A DNA stretch of 8,610 nt. It comes from Candidatus Nitrosomarinus sp. (lineage in GTDB: Archaea > Thermoproteota > Nitrososphaeria > Nitrososphaerales > Nitrosopumilaceae). Under the pieces are notes generated by a model. The model did not search any database and was not told the origin of the DNA. It saw only the letters and a list, made by a program, of their open reading frames with translations. The translations under genes were made by a program, and so were the position numbers. The stretch spans positions 1 through 8,610 of the forward strand of contig REGF01000047.1 in NCBI GenBank assembly GCA_003702465.1, given 5' to 3'. This document shows positions 5,404-8,610 of the stretch, piece by piece (positions within the stretch are counted from its first letter, which is position 1; each line of letters starts with the position of its first letter).

Positions 5404-6432
5404 CTATTTTGTAAATTTCCTAATAATTTCAGCTGCTAATTCTGCACCATTTGTATTGATTCTATTTCTTTTTTCCTCCAATTTTTCCAAAATTAATTTT
5501 TCTAATCTGTTTATATCCTCAAAATTAAATCCTTCATTTTTAGAATTATCCTCTTGTTCAAAATGTCCTTTAATTGGGATAAATATACCAGGCGTTCCGT
5601 ATGCTTTTACTTCATCAATTGTTGATTTTCCAGCAAGTGAAATGACTAAATCAGAAGCATAAATTACTTCATGAAGGTTATCTACAAATCCTAAATTTCT
5701 TACATTCTCAAATTCTTTTGTAATAGATGGACCAGTGACTAGAATAATTTCAACATCTAAATTTAATTTTAAAATTGCAGTTATTGATTTTTGGATTAAA
5801 AATAATCCTGCACTTGTACCCCCTACTGAAATAAGAATTGTTTTTTTATTAAATGAAAATTTCTTCCTTAATTCTTCTCTAGAATAATTTGTTTTTCTAA
5901 CAATTGGTCCAATTCTCTTAATGTTGTCTATATTTTCTCCATCTTCTGGAATTATTACAACATCACAATTCTTTATTATGTTCATCATCGATTTATTCAT
6001 CTTTTTTTCAATAAATGATGTAATACCTTTTGTAAATTTTGTTTCTAATACATCTGTAATCAAAATATTTGGAATTTTTAATTCTTGAGCAATGGTTAAT
6101 GATGCAAAATCTTCATCACTTATTATCAATTCTGAATTATTTTGTTTAATTATTTTTTTTGATATGTTTTTACAATTTTTGTAATATTGATAATAGTTCC
6201 ATAGCCATTTTGCTTGATTATTCAACACCCCATTTTCTACAACAAATGATGGTGGATTGTAGACATCATCAACATTATATTCTAATTTTTTTAAAATTTG
6301 AGCAGCCCCACTACCTGTGACAAAATTTACTGAAAGATCTTTAAGATTATTTACAATTGCAATATCTCTAGTCACATGACCTAATCCAATTGGACTAGAA
6401 AAAAAATCACAATTATTCATAGTCTTAATCAT
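5404..6432 (-). CDS. Predicted glycosyltransferase, MurG/UGT-like GT-B fold
   Basis: 342 residues, no signal or TM segment, probably a cytoplasmic or membrane-surface enzyme. The N-terminal half carries SSPIGLGHVTRD (12-23), the Gly-rich donor/acceptor loop and His of MurG-like enzymes. The C-terminal nucleotide-sugar half shows ISVGGTSAG (201-209), GFVDNLHEVIYASDLVISLAGKSTIDE (248-274, the 'xxSDxVIS.aGxsT' signature) and GTPGIFIPIKGHFEQEDNS (279-297). This is the arrangement of GT28-type transferases and of archaeal predicted glycosyltransferases. Archaea lack murein, so the acceptor is more likely a glycan on S-layer protein or lipid; donor and acceptor are unknown. Start choice is open. 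ATG 6432 gives the longest protein, but the TATA-like AAAATAT at 6449-6455 better fits ATG 6420, which puts MNNCDFFSSPIGLGH at the N-terminus. It precedes aspartate kinase by 44 bases. Confidence 0.8.
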   Translation of the reverse strand: MIKTMNNCDFFSSPIGLGHVTRDIAIVNNLKDLSVNFVTGSGAAQILKKLEYNVDDVYNPPSFVVENGVLNNQAKWLWNYYQYYKNCKNISKKIIKQNNSELIISDEDFASLTIAQELKIPNILITDVLETKFTKGITSFIEKKMNKSMMNIIKNCDVVIIPEDGENIDNIKRIGPIVRKTNYSREELRKKFSFNKKTILISVGGTSAGLFLIQKSITAILKLNLDVEIILVTGPSITKEFENVRNLGFVDNLHEVIYASDLVISLAGKSTIDEVKAYGTPGIFIPIKGHFEQEDNSKNEGFNFEDINRLEKLILEKLEEKRNRINTNGAELAAEIIRKFTK

Positions 6433-6448
6433 TTTTTAACAGATTTCC

Positions 6449-6456
6449 ATATTTTA
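6449..6456 (-). promoter_or_regulatory. TATA-like box for the glycosyltransferase
   Basis: TAAAATAT on the minus strand predicts a start of transcription near 6426. This lies inside the segment between the two candidate ATGs (6432 and 6420), so it favours the inner one with a leader of a few bases. Confidence 0.35.
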
Positions 6457-6469
6457 CCATGTCTCAAAG

Positions 6470-6476
6470 TTTAAAT
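6470..6476 (+). promoter_or_regulatory. TATA box for tRNA-Val
   Basis: TTTAAAT is centred 29 bases before the mature tRNA 5' end at 6502, the same spacing as the box before tRNA-Lys. Confidence 0.5.
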
Positions 6477-6501
6477 GGATTTCAACGAAGAATGTTTCAG
6501 T

Positions 6502-6576
6502 GGGCTCATAGTCTAGCTCGGTTATGACGTCGCCCTTACACGGCGAAGATCCGGTGTTCAAATCACCGTGGGCCCA
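6502..6576 (+). tRNA. tRNA-Val (anticodon UAC)
   Basis: Full cloverleaf, 75 bases, no intron, no encoded CCA. The acceptor GGGCTCA/TGGGCCC (6502-6508, 6569-6575) has one T-G wobble, with discriminator A6576. T8 and A9 precede the D stem GTC/GAC. The anticodon stem TCGCC/GGCGA encloses loop CTTACAC with anticodon TAC at 6537-6539. The T stem CGGTG/CACCG encloses the standard TTCAAAT loop. A short CTTTT run follows the gene and may end transcription. Shifting the acceptor by one or two bases breaks the conserved T8, so this register is preferred. Confidence 0.95.
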
Positions 6577-6616
6577 CTCTTTTAATAGAATTATGAGACA
6601 AAAAGTACGTTATTCC

Positions 6617-6624
6617 TATAAATA
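6617..6624 (+). promoter_or_regulatory. TATA box for the HAMP-cyclase gene
   Basis: TATAAATA is centred 27 bases before the ATG at 6647. It is the best TATA match in the window and supports a leaderless message independent of tRNA-Val. Confidence 0.6.
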
Positions 6625-6646
6625 ATAATGATCATCTAACTATTGG

Positions 6647-7627
6647 ATGTCTTCTTTAACATTTTTTAGTTTACAGAAAAAATTACTAGTTTTAGTATTA
6701 TCTACAACTTTAATTTCTATTTCTACAACAACTGTAATATTTCTTAATTTTGATAAAATCTCAATTTTTCAATCACAAGTCAATATTGTTGTCATTGGTA
6801 TCTCTTTGATGATTGGGTTGAGTATTTTGACATATTTCTTAGCAAAACGCCTTTCTGAACCTATTGCAAAGCTTAGTGAAGCTACTCATCAAATTTCCCG
6901 TGGTGAATTTAATGTTAGAACTAATATTACATCTCGTGATGAAATAGGTGATCTTTCTGAATCTTTTGATAACATGGCAAAAAAACTTCAAGAAGCAGAA
7001 ATTACAATTAAACAAAAAGAAGAAGTCATTAAACAACAAGAGGATATACTTCTAAAATTTTCTCAACATACACAAAATGATTGCGTTTGTGTAATAGATA
7101 TGAAAGATTCAACAAAAATTTCTGCTACTTTGTCTGATAATGATGTTACAAAATTATATGAAATCTTTTTGAATTTTATGGCTAAAATTGTTAAAAATTA
7201 CAATGGGGAAGTGGTAAAAAACATTGGAGATGCTTTGATGTTTAGATTCCCAAATGTTGTTCTTGATGATAAATCCATTATAAAAAATATTATCGAATGT
7301 TGTCTAAATATGATTGAATCCCATGATGATTTGAAAAAACAATTAGAAAAAGAAAAAATGCCTGAATTAAATTATAAAATTAGTATTAGTTATGGTTCTG
7401 TAAAAGTCGCTGAAAGCACTACTTCTACAATTAGTGATATTTTTGGCCCTACTGTAAACAGATGTTTTAAAATAAATTCACTTTGTCCTGAGAATAGTCT
7501 TATTATTGATAATAACTTGTATAATGCTTTCAAAGATTTTGATGAATATAATATTACACAATTACCTGAAACTGAAATAAATAAAAAATATGGATATAAA
7601 ATCTTCCAAGTTCAAAGAACTAACTAA
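6647..7627 (+). CDS. Membrane-bound HAMP-domain class III nucleotide cyclase
   Basis: 326 residues. TM helices at about 13-33 and 45-66 are separated by only a dozen extracytoplasmic residues, so there is no periplasmic sensor domain. A HAMP domain follows (about 64-117: LSEPIAKLSEAT, then SRDEIGDLSESFDNMAKKL), then a charged coiled coil (115-137), then a class III cyclase domain (about 144-325). Aligned by eye with adenylyl cyclases, the metal Asp pair is D151 (VIDMKDST) and D195 (NIGDALMF). K191 and D264 (in SDIFGPTVN) occupy the adenine-selecting positions, and N271 is the transition-state Asn. The usual transition-state Arg of VN..aR is Lys here (K275 in VNRCFKI). The likely product is cAMP made by a homodimer, with membrane or lipid state relayed through HAMP. 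The Arg-to-Lys change leaves activity uncertain, and a nucleotide-binding role is the alternative. It converges on the next gene with a 4-base gap. Confidence 0.85.
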   Translation: MSSLTFFSLQKKLLVLVLSTTLISISTTTVIFLNFDKISIFQSQVNIVVIGISLMIGLSILTYFLAKRLSEPIAKLSEATHQISRGEFNVRTNITSRDEIGDLSESFDNMAKKLQEAEITIKQKEEVIKQQEDILLKFSQHTQNDCVCVIDMKDSTKISATLSDNDVTKLYEIFLNFMAKIVKNYNGEVVKNIGDALMFRFPNVVLDDKSIIKNIIECCLNMIESHDDLKKQLEKEKMPELNYKISISYGSVKVAESTTSTISDIFGPTVNRCFKINSLCPENSLIIDNNLYNAFKDFDEYNITQLPETEINKKYGYKIFQVQRTN

Positions 7628-7631
7628 TTAT

Positions 7632-8138
7632 TTATCCAATTTTACAGCAACTTTTACTTTGTAATCCTCTTGCTATCCAATAAATTGAAAATATCAATAC
7701 TCCTACTGAAATAAATTTCAATTCTAAACCTTGCATTGGAAATAATGATAATCCTCCTATGGCTCCTAAAATTACAGCCAATGGTGCAGTACAAGCTGGA
7801 CATCCAGGTGTAAATGCAGCAAAGACTCCTCCAAACAGTGCTGATGAATTTGTTTTTACTGAATTTGATTTTAATGAATTCATTTTTTTCATTTGATTAA
7901 TCTTAAATGCCATCATAGCAAAATTGATTCCTGCTAAAGATGAAATTACTATGGTTAAACCAATTGATGTAAAAAGATAGAATGGTGCAAAGTCTGCTGC
8001 CAAATTAAAGTGAGCAGGTAACATAGACATTGTCAAAAAATAATAAAGAATTCCTAATCCAACTCCACTAATTATTCCTATTCTGGCATATTTTTTCATA
8101 GTTAGAACATTTGAAATTAGTTGGATTTTCGTCTGCAT
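7632..8138 (-). CDS. Four-TM membrane protein with CPAC motif
   Basis: 168 residues. Hydrophobic segments lie at about 16-36, 48-76, 100-122 and 132-158. The loop or helix start before segment 3 reads FTPGCPACTAPLAV, a C-x-x-C in a GCPAC setting. The C-terminus ends LQSKSCCKIG with a vicinal Cys pair. Four cysteines placed at the membrane edge suggest metal (for example copper) binding or thiol redox work, but the family is not recognised and a transporter, assembly factor or redox partner are all possible. A basic, polar stretch (KINQMKKMNSLKSNSVKTNSS, about 78-98) separates the two helical pairs and probably faces the cytoplasm. The ATG at 8138 is preferred over the inner ATG at 8099, because TTAAAATATG is centred 27 bases upstream of it. 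Its stop lies 4 bases from that of the cyclase gene. Confidence 0.72.
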   Translation of the reverse strand: MQTKIQLISNVLTMKKYARIGIISGVGLGILYYFLTMSMLPAHFNLAADFAPFYLFTSIGLTIVISSLAGINFAMMAFKINQMKKMNSLKSNSVKTNSSALFGGVFAAFTPGCPACTAPLAVILGAIGGLSLFPMQGLELKFISVGVLIFSIYWIARGLQSKSCCKIG

Positions 8139-8159
8139 AATTCTGAAATAAAATCTATC

Positions 8160-8169
8160 ATATTTTAAG
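8160..8169 (-). promoter_or_regulatory. TATA-like box for the CPAC membrane protein
   Basis: TTAAAATATG on the minus strand is centred 27 bases before ATG 8138 and decides between this start and the ATG at 8099. Confidence 0.5.
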
Positions 8170-8206
8170 CATTTTTTGATAACAAAAGATTCTTAGCCTT
8201 AATTTT

Positions 8207-8470
8207 ATGACAACAAGTATGACAGACTTTTCCTCAACTGAAAAAACCATTTTGGTTCAATATGGGATCAAAAAATATGAAAATGAAGAAGCTGTTTTTG
8301 AGAAATTAAAAACTATAATGAGCGAAAAAGATATTCAAAGAAATATTGATACTTTAATTGCAACACAGGTAGTTAGAAGAATAGGTCCTGAAGTTCTACA
8401 AAATAATGAAAGTCATACTGAACTCCCAGAACTCCCTGAAAATCTGAAATCTGTAATTGAAAATTTATAA
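8207..8470 (+). CDS. Small hypothetical protein, helical, possibly winged-helix
   Basis: 87 residues, soluble, acidic, no Cys, no TM segment. Predicted by eye: helix (about 8-18), helix (26-38, EEAVFEKLKTIMS), helix (39-53, EKDIQRNIDTLIATQ), then a strand-like VVRRIGPEVL, and a polar Pro/Glu-rich tail (ESHTELPELPENLKS). Three helices followed by a basic strand is compatible with a winged-helix or small HTH protein, but no family signature is visible and the call is tentative. An inner ATG four codons later (8219) is possible. It diverges from the CPAC membrane protein gene and sits 33 bases upstream of the DUF1059-like gene, which has its own TATA-like box. Confidence 0.6.
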   Translation: MTTSMTDFSSTEKTILVQYGIKKYENEEAVFEKLKTIMSEKDIQRNIDTLIATQVVRRIGPEVLQNNESHTELPELPENLKSVIENL

Positions 8471-8471
8471 T

Positions 8472-8481
8472 TTTTAATTTG
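8472..8481 (+). promoter_or_regulatory. TATA-like box for the DUF1059-like gene
   Basis: TTTTTAATTT is centred about 27 bases before the ATG at 8504. It overlaps the T-rich region just after the upstream stop, which may also end that transcript. Confidence 0.45.
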
Positions 8482-8503
8482 AGAAAAAATACAGGTTGGT
8501 ATT

Positions 8504-8610
8504 ATGGTAAGATCAATTAGATGTAGAGAAGCAGAGAGAGATTGTACGTGGTCATTTAATGACGAGAGTATGGAAAAAGTTTGGTTAAAACTTCAAGAAC
8601 ATATTTTATC
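8504..8610 (+). CDS. DUF1059-like small protein (3' end outside window)
   Basis: 35 complete codons are visible before the window ends. The start MVRSIRCREAERDCTW, with Cys7, Asp13 and Cys14, then an acidic/aliphatic helix (SMEKVWLKLQEHIL) ending in E-H, follows the DUF1059 pattern of a strand carrying C-x6-C followed by a helix ending near eH. Members are usually about 50-60 residues, so roughly two thirds is present. The function of the family is unknown; the paired Cys might bind a metal. The start is supported by the TATA-like box at 8472-8481. Confidence 0.6.
   Translation, partial: MVRSIRCREAERDCTWSFNDESMEKVWLKLQEHIL

Noticed and set aside
5456..5662. Plus-strand 68-residue frame inside the glycosyltransferase
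   Set aside because: Phe/Ser-rich reverse-strand shadow typical of AT-rich coding DNA.
6626..6636. ATGATCAT palindrome between tRNA-Val and the cyclase gene
   Set aside because: Short AT-rich palindrome expected by chance; it lies between the TATA box and the start codon, but nothing else marks it as an operator.
6839..7039. Minus-strand 66-residue frame, Phe/Cys-rich
   Set aside because: Shadow of the HAMP and coiled-coil coding region; the Phe and Cys arise from complementing Lys/Glu/Ala codons.
1..8610. CRISPR array, IS element, attachment site or phage genes
   Set aside because: No repeated spacer-repeat pattern, transposase, integrase or target duplication seen, and neither tRNA has a duplicated 3' end in the window.

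Overview
The window looks like part of an ammonia-oxidising archaeon of the Nitrosopumilus/Nitrosarchaeum type (Nitrososphaerota, formerly Thaumarchaeota). The DNA is strongly AT-rich. Genes are compact and often convergent or divergent. Most starts have no Shine-Dalgarno but carry a TATA-like box about 25-29 bases upstream, the layout expected for leaderless archaeal transcripts. Two tRNAs have archaeal form without an encoded CCA. The protein set fits too: compact heme A synthase, aspartate kinase, branched-chain aminotransferase, SRPBCC and small Cys-rich proteins. The lineage is inferred from style and family recognition, not from a search.

Layout. Bases 1-914: the 3' part of a compact heme A synthase (+) converges on and overlaps a secreted, C-terminally anchored protein (-) whose mature N-terminus would be a histidine. 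Bases 1008-1747: an SRPBCC-domain protein with an apparent ribbon-helix-helix tail (+), then tRNA-Lys(CUU). Bases 1782-3499 (-): branched-chain aminotransferase (ilvE), a 53-residue Cys-rich protein and a SAM methyltransferase, closely spaced and possibly co-transcribed. Bases 3594-3800: a two-TM mini-protein. Bases 3801-3943: a GC-elevated, hairpin-rich stretch between convergent genes that looks like an undescribed structured RNA. Bases 3944-6432 (-): a MurG-like glycosyltransferase followed by aspartate kinase. Bases 6502-7627 (+): tRNA-Val(UAC), then a membrane HAMP/class III nucleotide cyclase. Bases 7632-8138 (-): a four-TM protein with a CPAC motif. Bases 8207-8610 (+): a small hypothetical protein and the start of a DUF1059-like protein.

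How the genes relate: this is mostly core metabolism and housekeeping (heme A for cytochrome oxidase, branched-chain amino acids, the aspartate family, two tRNAs) mixed with lineage-type membrane and regulatory proteins. There is no sign of a mobile element, phage, CRISPR array or defence island. The items most worth following up are the candidate RNA at about 3846-3937, the SRPBCC-RHH fusion, the cyclase with a Lys at its usual transition-state Arg, the candidate copper protein beside heme A synthase, and the small Cys-rich protein.
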